From the NCBI GenBank assembly GCA_029571215.1, contig JAKPTE010000028.1, positions 1-64,000 on the forward strand: a stretch of 64,000 bases of DNA, given 5' to 3'. Of this stretch, positions 8,788 to 17,683 are shown one piece after another (position 1 is the first letter of the stretch; every line of letters begins with the position of its first letter). The notes under the pieces are model-generated. The model made no database searches. It saw only the letters and a list, made by a program, of their open reading frames with translations, and was not told the origin of the DNA. This DNA is from Bacteroidota bacterium (GTDB lineage: Bacteria; Bacteroidota; Bacteroidia; Bacteroidales; JAAYUG01). A program made the translations under genes and the position numbers.

Positions 8788-10053
8788 ATGACAAACAACG
8801 GAAAAAATCTGTCGGATAAAAGGATAAAAGTGCTGTTTACTTTTGGCGGAATGCCGCATTACCTAAAGGCATTGCTGAGAAACATTCAACGGAAGGGGAT
8901 CGATATAGTGGTGGCCTTGCCCGATAAGGGAAAGGGAAGGAGCATAGGGGCCGGCGTTTATATCCCTGACGAGGAATATGATTTCAAGGTATTTTACCTG
9001 AAAGAATGTACGGGTTGGTATGGAAAACCCTTTCTTAAGGGGCTTAAGAACCTGATTGTTCAGGAGCGTCCTGATATCCTCGTATTTATATGGCCTTATA
9101 TACTGCAGATTGTTTTTGATCCTTTCCTATACAAAACGTTACGAAAGCTGGATGTATCGATTCTTTTACGGGAAATTCCCTTTCAGGTGCCACCAAAAGG
9201 GGAAATTGCGGGCTATTTCAGGCGCAATCCCTATATGACTGAAAGCGGAACGTATCTTAAGCATCCCGGGATCCTTTTTATAATAAGGCAATATATGTTG
9301 TCGTTCGTTCGGCAAACTTATTATGCTAGGGTTACCGGTGTATTGCACTATGCAGAAGGGAATGAGAATATACCCGTTTCCTACGGTGTGCCACCAGACA
9401 GAATATGGCCTACGTTTAATTCACCTGATACGACTGCCCTCCTGGAAGCATATGAGATTCTTAAAGAAACAGAAAACATAACCAAAAATGGCAGAAAGAT
9501 CATCCATATAGGCAGGCTTGTTCCGTGGAAGAAAACGGATCTGCTTATCAGGGCCGTTTCAGTTCTTATTAAGGACATTCCCGATATCAGCCTGGTGATT
9601 GTTGGAGATGGTCCCCAGAGAAAAGAACTCGAAAATCTCGCAAAAGAACTGGGTGTGGCAGCAAACGTTCAATTCGCAGGTGCAGTATATAAACCTCTGG
9701 AACTGGGAAAATACCTGATGGAGGCGGATGTATATGTGCTGGCAGGGATGGGAGGGTTAAGCATCAATGAAGCAATGGCATTTGGCAAGCCTGTTATCTG
9801 CTCTGTATGCGATGGTACGGAAAAGGATCTTGTTCTGGATTCGATAAACGGTTATTTTTTCCGACCCGATGATGTTTATGATCTGGCCGATAAAATACGG
9901 CAACTGATACTCCATCCGGAGCGTATTAAAAAAATGGGGGAAGCATCGCAGAAGATTATTCGGGAGAAGATAAATATAAATACAGTTTCAGATCGTTTTG
10001 TTGAGGCCTTCAGAAAAGTAACTGCCATCAAGAACAGCATGGAAGAAAAATAG
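8788..10053 (+). CDS. Glycosyltransferase, GT4 (GT-B fold)
   Basis: The 421-residue cytosolic or membrane-associated enzyme adds a sugar to a growing lipid-linked oligosaccharide. The C-terminal half carries the Glycos_transf_1 pattern: IHIGRLVPWKKTDLLIRAV, VIVGDGPQRKELENLA, then GGLSINEAMAFGKPVICS with the conserved glutamate of the nucleotide-sugar site. The N-terminal acceptor half (residues 1-220) is divergent, as usual in this family. It begins 4 bases after the flippase stop. Donor and acceptor sugars cannot be assigned from sequence. Confidence 0.85.
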   Translation: MTNNGKNLSDKRIKVLFTFGGMPHYLKALLRNIQRKGIDIVVALPDKGKGRSIGAGVYIPDEEYDFKVFYLKECTGWYGKPFLKGLKNLIVQERPDILVFIWPYILQIVFDPFLYKTLRKLDVSILLREIPFQVPPKGEIAGYFRRNPYMTESGTYLKHPGILFIIRQYMLSFVRQTYYARVTGVLHYAEGNENIPVSYGVPPDRIWPTFNSPDTTALLEAYEILKETENITKNGRKIIHIGRLVPWKKTDLLIRAVSVLIKDIPDISLVIVGDGPQRKELENLAKELGVAANVQFAGAVYKPLELGKYLMEADVYVLAGMGGLSINEAMAFGKPVICSVCDGTEKDLVLDSINGYFFRPDDVYDLADKIRQLILHPERIKKMGEASQKIIREKININTVSDRFVEAFRKVTAIKNSMEEK

Positions 10054-10129
10054 ACAAAAAATAGTTTCAATGTTAAAAGTCAGACGACAACAGCAAAAAG
10101 AAACAGATTGGAAAACAAACTGAGCAGAC

Positions 10130-11230
10130 ATGAAGATTATCAATGTAGTGGGTGCAAGGCCCAATTTTATGAAGATAGCACCTTTGCTGAAGGAGATGAA
10201 AGAAGAAAAATTGCTGGAGCCGCTTCTTCTTCACACGGGTCAGCATTATGACCAGAGTATGTCAGAAAATTTCTTCCGGGAACTGATGATACCGGAGCCT
10301 GATATTTATCTGGGGGTAGGTTCCGATACCCATGCAAAACAGGTTGCCAAAATAATGTCGAAATTTGAGGATGTTTGTCTGGAGGAAAAACCGGATGCTG
10401 TTCTGGTTGTAGGGGATGTCAATTCTACCATGGCTTGCTCATTGGTTGCTTCAAAGATGGGAATTAAAGTGGTGCATATGGAAGCAGGGTTGCGAAGTTT
10501 TGACCGCAGCATGCCGGAGGAAATCAACAGGATTGTAACTGACGCCCTGGCTGATTTGTTGCTCACACCATCGGAAGATGCTGACAGAAACCTTCTGCAT
10601 GAAGGAATACCCGAACACAAAATCCGAAGGGTGGGGAATATTATGATTGATACTCTTTTTCATTTTCTTCCTCTGGCAGAAAAACGCACGATTCTTCAAA
10701 AACATCATCTTGAACCGAAGAATTATGTTCTGGTAACGTTGCACCGTCCTTCCAATGTAGATGATCCTGATAGGTTGCGAAGCGTCATGGAAGCACTATC
10801 CAATATTTCAGACTGGCTTCCGGTTATTTTTCCCGTGCATCCACGCACACTAAAAAACATGGTCGAGTTCGGGATTCTGGATAACTATTCTCAGAAAAAG
10901 GGAATGATTCTGGAAGAAGCGCTCGGGTACCTTGATTTTCAGAAGCTGATGAAGGATTCGAAGCTGGTAATTACTGACTCGGGTGGTATTCAGGAAGAAA
11001 CTACCGTACTGGGAATCCCTTGCATAACTCTGAGAGAAAATACTGAGCGTCCGGTTACGGTTGAGCTGGGAACAAATGAGCTGGCAGGTCATGATATGGG
11101 TCGTTTACTTTCTCTTGCCCGTAAGGCTATTGAAGGAAGCTGGAAAAAAGGTACAATACCCCCGTTGTGGGACGGAAAAACTTCTAAAAGAGCAGTGAGC
11201 GCAATTTGTGAGATGTTTATTAAAAATTAA
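10130..11230 (+). CDS. wecB: UDP-N-acetylglucosamine 2-epimerase, non-hydrolysing
   Basis: This 366-residue enzyme converts UDP-GlcNAc to UDP-ManNAc for surface polysaccharide synthesis. Family blocks are GARPNFMKIAPLL at the N-terminus, HTGQHYDQSMS, VVGDVNSTMACSL, HMEAGLRSFDRSMPEEINR, TLHRPSNVD, and the UDP-binding block TDSGGIQEETTVLGIPC followed by LRENTERPVT. The last block is the classic WecB form. It lies 76 bases after the glycosyltransferase and 3 bases before the FkbM gene. A second, more divergent 2-epimerase lies about 3 kb further on in the same block. Confidence 0.9.
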   Translation: MKIINVVGARPNFMKIAPLLKEMKEEKLLEPLLLHTGQHYDQSMSENFFRELMIPEPDIYLGVGSDTHAKQVAKIMSKFEDVCLEEKPDAVLVVGDVNSTMACSLVASKMGIKVVHMEAGLRSFDRSMPEEINRIVTDALADLLLTPSEDADRNLLHEGIPEHKIRRVGNIMIDTLFHFLPLAEKRTILQKHHLEPKNYVLVTLHRPSNVDDPDRLRSVMEALSNISDWLPVIFPVHPRTLKNMVEFGILDNYSQKKGMILEEALGYLDFQKLMKDSKLVITDSGGIQEETTVLGIPCITLRENTERPVTVELGTNELAGHDMGRLLSLARKAIEGSWKKGTIPPLWDGKTSKRAVSAICEMFIKN

Positions 11231-11233
11231 AGA

Positions 11234-11947
11234 ATGTACTGGAAGGAAAGTAAGCCAGTTTCTCTTTTTCTGATGAAGTTAGGATATTGGTGGAAGGTGC
11301 TACAAAAGAAGGAAGTCTATTATCCGCTTCAGATCCGGAAAAACAGGTTCCGCTCCGGAAATGCATTTTCTTCGTGGACGGTTTGTCCTGATGAACTCGG
11401 TCCGGATTCCCTGATTCTTTCTTTCGGGGCTGGGAAAGATGTTTCATGGGAGACCGCACTTTCGGAGAAATATGGTTGTCGTATTTTACTATTTGATCCG
11501 ACACCAGCTTCGATTGAATGGATCAGCCGGCAGGACCTACCCCGGAATATAACCTTTTATTCTTATGGGATATCGGATCACGACGGGACAGAAAGGTTTT
11601 ATCTTCCTTCTGACAGTAACTTTGTTTCGGCCAGTGTTTTTCCCGGAGGGAGCAGTCAAAGGTTTTTTGAGGCTGAGGTTCATACGCTGTCCTGGATTAT
11701 TGGCATGACCGGAATAAAAAGGGCTGATATTCTGAAAATGGATATCGAAGGTGCCGAATATAAAGTAATACGAAATTTACAGACGCTGGATTTCCGTCCA
11801 CAGCAGATATTAATTGAATTTCATCATCGTTTTCCGGGAATCCGTTTAAGCGACACGAGGGATGCTATCAAAACTCTCAATGAAATGGGATACAGAATTT
11901 TTTATATTTCACCCAACGGAGAGGAATATTCTTTTTTCAGGGGCTAA
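11234..11947 (+). CDS. FkbM-family methyltransferase
   Basis: The 237-residue SAM-dependent methyltransferase resembles FkbM, whose members O-methylate sugars or polyketides. The SAM region is seen as LILSFGAGKDVSWETALSEK followed by CRILLFDPTP, and the FkbM signature as ADILKMDIEGAEYKVIRNL near residues 165-183, with IEFHHRF after it. It begins 3 bases after the epimerase stop, so it is cotranscribed. In this setting it most likely methylates a sugar of the repeat unit or caps the chain; the target position cannot be read. Confidence 0.8.
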   Translation: MYWKESKPVSLFLMKLGYWWKVLQKKEVYYPLQIRKNRFRSGNAFSSWTVCPDELGPDSLILSFGAGKDVSWETALSEKYGCRILLFDPTPASIEWISRQDLPRNITFYSYGISDHDGTERFYLPSDSNFVSASVFPGGSSQRFFEAEVHTLSWIIGMTGIKRADILKMDIEGAEYKVIRNLQTLDFRPQQILIEFHHRFPGIRLSDTRDAIKTLNEMGYRIFYISPNGEEYSFFRG

Positions 11948-11962
11948 TTTGGACCCATTGTT

Positions 11963-13234
11963 ATGCCTAAAGTTGTTCATATCAGCAAATCTCTTGTAAC
12001 GGGTGGAGCAGCCCTTGCTGCCTATCGTTTGTTTGCGGGGCAAAAGAAGCTGGGACAATTTGATTACCGGTTTTTTACGCAGCAAAATGAAAAAAGAGAT
12101 GCCGAAGAAGGAATAGTATCGGCAGGGAATGGGTATCTGTGGGATAAATTGGGTCTGGCGCGGCTTGCACTTGAAAAATTTCAATTTCTTTTGTATGAGA
12201 GGGATTCAGGAATCCGTTTCCAGTACTCCATGGGAACTACAGGTCTTGATCCTTCGCGGTATTCAGTGTTGGAGGAAGCGGATCTTTATCATTTGCACTG
12301 GATTTGCCAGGGGTTCCTGAGTTTGCGGGGACTGAAATCACTGTTTCGAAGAAGGAAGCCGATAGTGTGGACGCTCCATGATATGTGGCCCTTTACAGGA
12401 GGGTGTCATTACGCAGCCGATTGCATAAGGCTTGGTGAAGGCTGTGGGAAGTGTCCCTTATTGAGAATTGCAGGTGAAAATGACATTTCGCGCTGGCAGT
12501 GTAGAGAAAAAGAATCCATTTATCAAAACCAGAAAATGGTTTTTGTTGCACCGAGTACCTGGATGGCCCAAAAGGCCGGTTCGTCCTATCTTGGCCGAAA
12601 GATACCTTGCGTTGTTATACCCAATGCATTGAATACCGATGTTTTTACCCGTTTCCCAATGTCGGAAGCCCGGAAAAAGATGGGATTACCCGAAAAAGGA
12701 TTCTGCCTGCTCTTTGGTGCCGCCAATGTTACCGAGGAGCGAAAAGGTTTTTCCAAGCTGTTGCAAGCAATTGAGTATCTGAAAAAGGATTTTCCCGGAC
12801 TGTCGGGCAAAATTTTTCTGGCAGTTTTTGGTAAATCAAGAGAGCAATATACCTTACCTTTTCCAGTTCATTCGTTTCAGTATATTTCAGACACTGACAA
12901 GCTGGTTGCTCTGTACAATGCAGCCAATGTTTTTCTTTTGCCTTCGCTGGAGGATAATTTGCCCAATACGGTTATGGAAGCTTTGTCATGCGGTACTCCT
13001 GTAGTTGCCTTTCGCTCGGGTGGGGTAACGGAGATGGTGGATCATCTGGATACGGGTTATCTCGTGCAGAATGGGGATGTGAGAGAATTTGCTCAGGGGA
13101 TTGCCGCGGTATTGAATGAGAAAAACTATGAAGTGATGAGGGAAAGATGCCGGAAAAAAGTCATAGAAAATTACAGTGAAAGGATCGTCGTAAAAAAATA
13201 CGACGATTTGTACCGCCAATTAGTTGAAAAATGA
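11963..13234 (+). CDS. Glycosyltransferase, GT4 (WcaC-like)
   Basis: The 423-residue GT-B enzyme starts with VVHISKSLVTGGAALAAYRL, the N-terminal form seen in WcaC-like colanic-acid-type transferases. WTLHDMWPFTGGCHYA and the Cys-rich CIRLGEGCGKCPLL (four cysteines near residues 153-169) are also typical of that group. The C-terminal donor half has LLPSLEDNLPNTVMEALSCG, in which the glutamate contacts the donor. It starts 15 bases after the FkbM stop and ends overlapping the next gene by four bases (ATGA). Sugar specificity is unknown. Confidence 0.83.
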   Translation: MPKVVHISKSLVTGGAALAAYRLFAGQKKLGQFDYRFFTQQNEKRDAEEGIVSAGNGYLWDKLGLARLALEKFQFLLYERDSGIRFQYSMGTTGLDPSRYSVLEEADLYHLHWICQGFLSLRGLKSLFRRRKPIVWTLHDMWPFTGGCHYAADCIRLGEGCGKCPLLRIAGENDISRWQCREKESIYQNQKMVFVAPSTWMAQKAGSSYLGRKIPCVVIPNALNTDVFTRFPMSEARKKMGLPEKGFCLLFGAANVTEERKGFSKLLQAIEYLKKDFPGLSGKIFLAVFGKSREQYTLPFPVHSFQYISDTDKLVALYNAANVFLLPSLEDNLPNTVMEALSCGTPVVAFRSGGVTEMVDHLDTGYLVQNGDVREFAQGIAAVLNEKNYEVMRERCRKKVIENYSERIVVKKYDDLYRQLVEK

Positions 13235-13980
13235 ATATTCCAAAATGTTCCATCATTACGGTAGTTTACAATGGCGAATCAGTCCTTCCATTGACATTGC
13301 AGAGTATTATTTGCCAGACTTTTAAGAGCTATGAGTACATTGTAATTGATGGTGCGTCCGTTGATGGCACAATAGATTTTATTCGTAATAATCAGATGCA
13401 TATCGGGAAGTGGATAAGTGAGAAAGATCAGGGACTTTATGATGCGATGAATAAGGGACTTGCCCTGGCACAAGGGGAATATGTATGGTTTCTGAATGCC
13501 GGTGACAGAATTTTTGACGAACAAACCCTGGAGAGAACTTTCGCGGAAGCTCCGCCAGATGCAGACATAATTTACGGAGATACCATGATAGCGGATGATC
13601 AGGGCAAGGATATTGGTCCGCGCAGGCTAAAACCTCCTGAGAATCTGAGCTGGAAGAGCTTACGTGACGGAATGGTTGTCTGCCATCAGTCGGTGATTGT
13701 GAAGAGGTCTCTGGCAGAAACCTATGATATAAGGTACAAAGTTGCCGGAGATTATGAATGGCTGATCAGAGTGCTTAAAAAAGCCAAAACTGCTTACTAT
13801 ACGGGCTTTTATGTTTGCAGGTTTCTTGAAGGGGGGATCAACAAAAAGCGAATCATTAAAGCACTTGCAGAGCGGTTTGAAGTAATGGTAAGACATTTTG
13901 GACTGCTGCCTACCCTGCTGAGGCATTTTGTTATCGGATGGCGATTCATTACCTATGTTGTAAAAAACAGAAGATTTTAA
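13231..13980 (+). CDS. Glycosyltransferase, GT2 (GT-A fold)
   Basis: The 249-residue enzyme begins with SIITVVYNGESVLPLTLQSI, the GT2 nucleotide-binding start, followed by IVIDGASVDGT. EKDQGLYDAMNKGLALAQG and WFLNAGDRI contain the acidic residues that bind metal and UDP-sugar, and VVCHQSVIVKR matches the acceptor loop of WcaA-like transferases. The start codon overlaps the preceding stop as ATGA, so the two transferases are probably translationally coupled. Like its neighbours it should extend a lipid-linked oligosaccharide on the cytoplasmic face of the membrane. Confidence 0.85.
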   Translation: MNIPKCSIITVVYNGESVLPLTLQSIICQTFKSYEYIVIDGASVDGTIDFIRNNQMHIGKWISEKDQGLYDAMNKGLALAQGEYVWFLNAGDRIFDEQTLERTFAEAPPDADIIYGDTMIADDQGKDIGPRRLKPPENLSWKSLRDGMVVCHQSVIVKRSLAETYDIRYKVAGDYEWLIRVLKKAKTAYYTGFYVCRFLEGGINKKRIIKALAERFEVMVRHFGLLPTLLRHFVIGWRFITYVVKNRRF

Positions 13981-13998
13981 TAAAGAAAATTCAGTCTG

Positions 13999-15144
13999 AT
14001 GATACATTTGATCAATGTTATCGGAGCAAGGCCTCAGATTATTAAGGCGGCTGCCATCCACAGAGCCATAGCAAATCATTTCAGGGAGCAGATCCGGGAA
14101 GTTATTGTGCATACAGGTCAGCACTATGATCATAACATGTCACGGGTCTTTTTTGAGGAGTTGGGTATTCCTCAAGAAGATGTGAATCTGGAGGTAGGGT
14201 CTTTAAGTCACGCAAAACAAACGGCTGCCATTATGACCCGTATGGAAGATTTATTACTGGAAGGAAAGCCCGATGCTGTGGTAGTTTATGGTGACACAAA
14301 TTCTACTCTTGCAGCTTCTCTTGCTGCTGCCAAAATACATATTCCCGTTATACACATTGAGGCCGGACTGCGTTCCTTCAATAAAACAATGCCAGAAGAA
14401 ATCAACCGGTTAGTATGTGACCAGGTTTCCACTCTTCTATTTGCTCCTACGAAAACTGCCGTTGACAATTTAGTTCATGAAGGATTTGAAATAGAAAGCG
14501 GAAAGCCATATAGCATTGATCGTCCCGGCATTTTTCTATCAGGTGATGTTATGTTTGACAATACCCTGTATTTTGGAACACTTGCCGAACAGCACGAAGG
14601 CAAACTGAATACTTTTGGTCTCAGGAAAGGGGAGTACGCTCTGGTAACCATTCACAGAGATAACAATACGGATGATCCGAGACGTCTCTCACAAATTTTT
14701 CAAGGAATACTTGAACTAAGTGAGACGGCGCAATTACGATGTCTTGTTCCTCTCCACCCCCGTACGGCTAAGATTCTCAACAGCAGTTTTAATGAAGACT
14801 TGCTGAAAAATATCAGAAACAGCCGATGGATTAGAATTACTGAACCGCTTTCTTTTCTGGAAATGTCATTATGTGAAAAATATGCACGCATTGTTCTTAC
14901 TGATTCGGGAGGTGTGCAGAAAGAAGCCTTTTTTCACAGGAAGCCCTGCGTGATTTTGCGGAGTGAAACGGAATGGGTTGAAATAGTTGCTTCAGGTACT
15001 GCTGCTCTGGCTGATGCTGACAGCCGAAAAATTGTAGAACTTTCACTTGGCTTTCTGAAGAACCCACCGCAGGAATTCCCGGCTTTTTTTGGAGAAGGCG
15101 ATTCAGCCGGCTTTATCTGCAGAAAAATTATTGATTCTTTTTGA
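13999..15144 (+). CDS. UDP-GlcNAc 2-epimerase family protein, WbpI-like variant
   Basis: The 381-residue protein is a second non-hydrolysing 2-epimerase. It keeps HTGQHYDHNMSRVFFEELGI, VYGDTNSTLAASLA and HIEAGLRSFNKTMPEEINR. Its UDP-site block reads TDSGGVQKEAFFHRKPC followed by LRSETEWVEIV, the form I associate with WbpI-type enzymes acting on other N-acetylated UDP-sugars, unlike the NTERPVT form of the WecB paralogue upstream. It closes the plus-strand polysaccharide block and overlaps the end of the convergent YfhO gene by 17 bases. The substrate assignment is inference; the family assignment is firm. Confidence 0.85.
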   Translation: MIHLINVIGARPQIIKAAAIHRAIANHFREQIREVIVHTGQHYDHNMSRVFFEELGIPQEDVNLEVGSLSHAKQTAAIMTRMEDLLLEGKPDAVVVYGDTNSTLAASLAAAKIHIPVIHIEAGLRSFNKTMPEEINRLVCDQVSTLLFAPTKTAVDNLVHEGFEIESGKPYSIDRPGIFLSGDVMFDNTLYFGTLAEQHEGKLNTFGLRKGEYALVTIHRDNNTDDPRRLSQIFQGILELSETAQLRCLVPLHPRTAKILNSSFNEDLLKNIRNSRWIRITEPLSFLEMSLCEKYARIVLTDSGGVQKEAFFHRKPCVILRSETEWVEIVASGTAALADADSRKIVELSLGFLKNPPQEFPAFFGEGDSAGFICRKIIDSF

Positions 15145-17647
15145 AACGGATCTGGTAAAAACCTAGACCGAGGACAAGCAAAACAATAAGCACCGAGCCT
15201 GCAAGAGCAATACGGCGGCCCATATAAAATGACCTGGGCTCAAAACGGAATTCAATTTCATGCTCTCCTGCAGGAATTACCATTGCACGCAATATATAGT
15301 TTGCTCTGAGATAATTGGTTTTTTTGCCATCCAGGTAGGCATCCCAGCCTTTGCTGTAGTAGATTTCCGAAAAAACAGCCAGCCGGTTGCTCCTTGCAGA
15401 GGCCTTATAAGTAAGTTGGTTTGGCTGATAATGCAGCAAAAGAATTGAATCAGGACCGTTAAGGGTATCGGCACTCTCCAGTGCCTTAAGCTGATCAGAA
15501 AACTGCTGATCTACAGCAGGTATGTGAGGTGAATTTTGATTGCAACTGGCAGCAAGTTCTTCACTGGCTCCGTTGACCAGAGTATAATTATTGGCAAACC
15601 ATGCATTTCCGAGCCGTTTTGTGTTTTCGAGAGGCGGAGAATCGGGATGGTATATAATGTACTTGGTATTCAGCATATTGATCATGGGCAAATTTTCCAG
15701 CAATGCGTTGATCTGATCAAAAGAGGAAATTCTGGAAAGTCCGTTCTGCAGGATTGCGATTTCACGGCTGAGGCAGCTGTCAATTACATCCTGATAGCGA
15801 CGGAGCTTTGCACCATGGTAACCGCCGACGGATTTATGGAAATAAGGGGTATATCCATCGTTGAAAACGCTCCGTGTCAGATTCAGTACTCTGAAATCAG
15901 GGTCCTTGTCGGAAAGAATATACTCGTCAGCTTTCGAAGGTTTGAAAACATTTTTTGCCGCATTCTGTCTCACAAACATATCGCTATTCAGGTACCGTTT
16001 ATCAACCGCCCAGAGATCAATGAGGATCAGGATGATCATTCCGGGAAGAAAATATTTTGCCTTGATGGCATTGGCAAGGAAAGCCCATGCAGAACCTGCA
16101 GCGAGGGCAATAAATACCAGCGAGCGGAAGGCGTCTTTGCGGAGCATGGAAGCCCTGTCATCTGCCATAGCCGAAGAAAGACGGTTGATAATATCCTGCG
16201 GCCAGCCGGCAGCCGATAACCGGGCAAAAAGATTCTGATCGGATGCAGATTGAAAATCAAAGAAAAACCCCGGAAATACTATGAAAACCAAAAGGAGACC
16301 TCCCGTTATATAAAATGAATATTGCAGTGAACGGAGCAACTTTTTGCGATTGAGATTTTCCTGAATGAGTTCCCTTAGAGTAAAAGCGGCCATGAGAACG
16401 AAGGCAAAATTGGCGATGACAAGGATCATGGAAACGGTGCGGAACTTATTGTACATAGGGAAATAGTAAAAGAAGAGGTCGGTGAACCACTCGAAATTTT
16501 TCCCCCATGAAAGGAAAATGGAAAGAACTGAAGCAGCAACCAGCCACCATTTGTATTTTGCAGGAACAATAAAAAGACCGAGAACAAAAAGAAAACAGAT
16601 CACTGCTCCGAAATAGACCGGCCCGGAAGTAAAGGGCTGTTCGCCCCAGTAGGAAGGGAGAGAAGCGGCAATCTGAGCGGCATCCTTTACTCCTGCATCC
16701 CGGAGCACTTTTGCCGTTTCACTGTTGACGCCAAATCCTTCTGAACCACCTCCTTTAAAATTAGGAACGAGCAGGGTAAAGGTTTCCGACTTCCCGTAAC
16801 TCCATGCGAGGGCATAATCTTTATCAAGACCCGAGGTGCCGGGTTGGTCTTTTACCAGTTCAGAGGGTCCTCTGATGGTGTCTTTCCCGTATTCGTAAGT
16901 GATCCACAAGCTGGTAATATTGGGAAGCAAGGCAAGGACAGCCGCTATTCCAAGAAAAACCAAAGCCCGGATGAATTCTTTCATCAGTTTTCCGCGAACT
17001 GCATAGATAAGTTCAAATACAAGATAAACAAGAACGGAAAGGAAAAGATAATAAGTAATCTGGGGGTGATTGCATGAAATCTGAATTCCCAGGGCAATGG
17101 CCGTAATAATGGCGCCAACATAGGGTTTCCCCCGGAAGATCATAAAAATGCCGGCAAAAACAAGAGGAAAGTATCCTATGGCGTAGGCTTTGGAAATATG
17201 TCCGGCAGCAATAATAATGATGTTATAGGATGCGAAGGCAAATCCTAAGGCTCCGGCAATACATATCCACCGGTCCATTTTCAGGGAAACAAGGAGCAAA
17301 TAAAATCCCGCGAGAAGAATAAAAAGGATTGCCACTGTTGTGTAAGGCATTCCAAAACGGAAAAACCTCTGTAACCCCAGGTATATGTTGTTAACAGGCC
17401 CGGATTTAATCTGGTAGGCAGGCATTCCGCCAAACATGCTGTTGGTCCAGAGACTGTATTCTCCCGGGTGGGTTTTTTCGAAATCAACCAGTTCCTTTGA
17501 CATTCCCAGAGCATGTTCATAATCCATCTGCCGTAATTGTTTCCCTTCAAAAATCGGTGAGAAATACAGGAAACTGATGGCTACAAATGCCAGCAGAATA
17601 ATAATATGTTCCCGGAAAGGTTTCAGGATTTCAGCCGTTTTTTTCAT
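15128..17647 (-). CDS. YfhO family multi-spanning membrane protein
   Basis: The protein has about 839 residues from the ATG chosen here (MKKTAEILKPFREH); a TTG nine codons earlier is possible but less likely. The first 470 residues contain about 12 TM helices and a large external loop, with one more group near 525-570 and a last TM near 815-835 just before the C-terminal FKKNQ. The C-terminal soluble part includes YSKGWDAYLDGKKTNYLRANYILRA, matching the YfhO/DUF2142-like C-terminal beta domain. YfhO proteins resemble GT-C glycosyltransferases; Gram-positive homologues glycosylate lipoteichoic acid. Here it lies against the polysaccharide block, so a sugar-transfer role is plausible. It follows glyS by 36 bases. 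Confidence 0.82.
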   Translation of the reverse strand: MKKTAEILKPFREHIIILLAFVAISFLYFSPIFEGKQLRQMDYEHALGMSKELVDFEKTHPGEYSLWTNSMFGGMPAYQIKSGPVNNIYLGLQRFFRFGMPYTTVAILFILLAGFYLLLVSLKMDRWICIAGALGFAFASYNIIIIAAGHISKAYAIGYFPLVFAGIFMIFRGKPYVGAIITAIALGIQISCNHPQITYYLFLSVLVYLVFELIYAVRGKLMKEFIRALVFLGIAAVLALLPNITSLWITYEYGKDTIRGPSELVKDQPGTSGLDKDYALAWSYGKSETFTLLVPNFKGGGSEGFGVNSETAKVLRDAGVKDAAQIAASLPSYWGEQPFTSGPVYFGAVICFLFVLGLFIVPAKYKWWLVAASVLSIFLSWGKNFEWFTDLFFYYFPMYNKFRTVSMILVIANFAFVLMAAFTLRELIQENLNRKKLLRSLQYSFYITGGLLLVFIVFPGFFFDFQSASDQNLFARLSAAGWPQDIINRLSSAMADDRASMLRKDAFRSLVFIALAAGSAWAFLANAIKAKYFLPGMIILILIDLWAVDKRYLNSDMFVRQNAAKNVFKPSKADEYILSDKDPDFRVLNLTRSVFNDGYTPYFHKSVGGYHGAKLRRYQDVIDSCLSREIAILQNGLSRISSFDQINALLENLPMINMLNTKYIIYHPDSPPLENTKRLGNAWFANNYTLVNGASEELAASCNQNSPHIPAVDQQFSDQLKALESADTLNGPDSILLLHYQPNQLTYKASARSNRLAVFSEIYYSKGWDAYLDGKKTNYLRANYILRAMVIPAGEHEIEFRFEPRSFYMGRRIALAGSVLIVLLVLGLGFYQIRFKKNQ

Positions 17648-17683
17648 GGGAATGGGGATTTCTTTCTGTATCAAAGTTCGAAC

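Noticed and set aside
15536-16219. Plus-strand open frame of 227 codons opposite the YfhO gene
   Set aside because: It is antisense to a clear YfhO family gene, has no recognisable motif and has the composition of a shadow frame.
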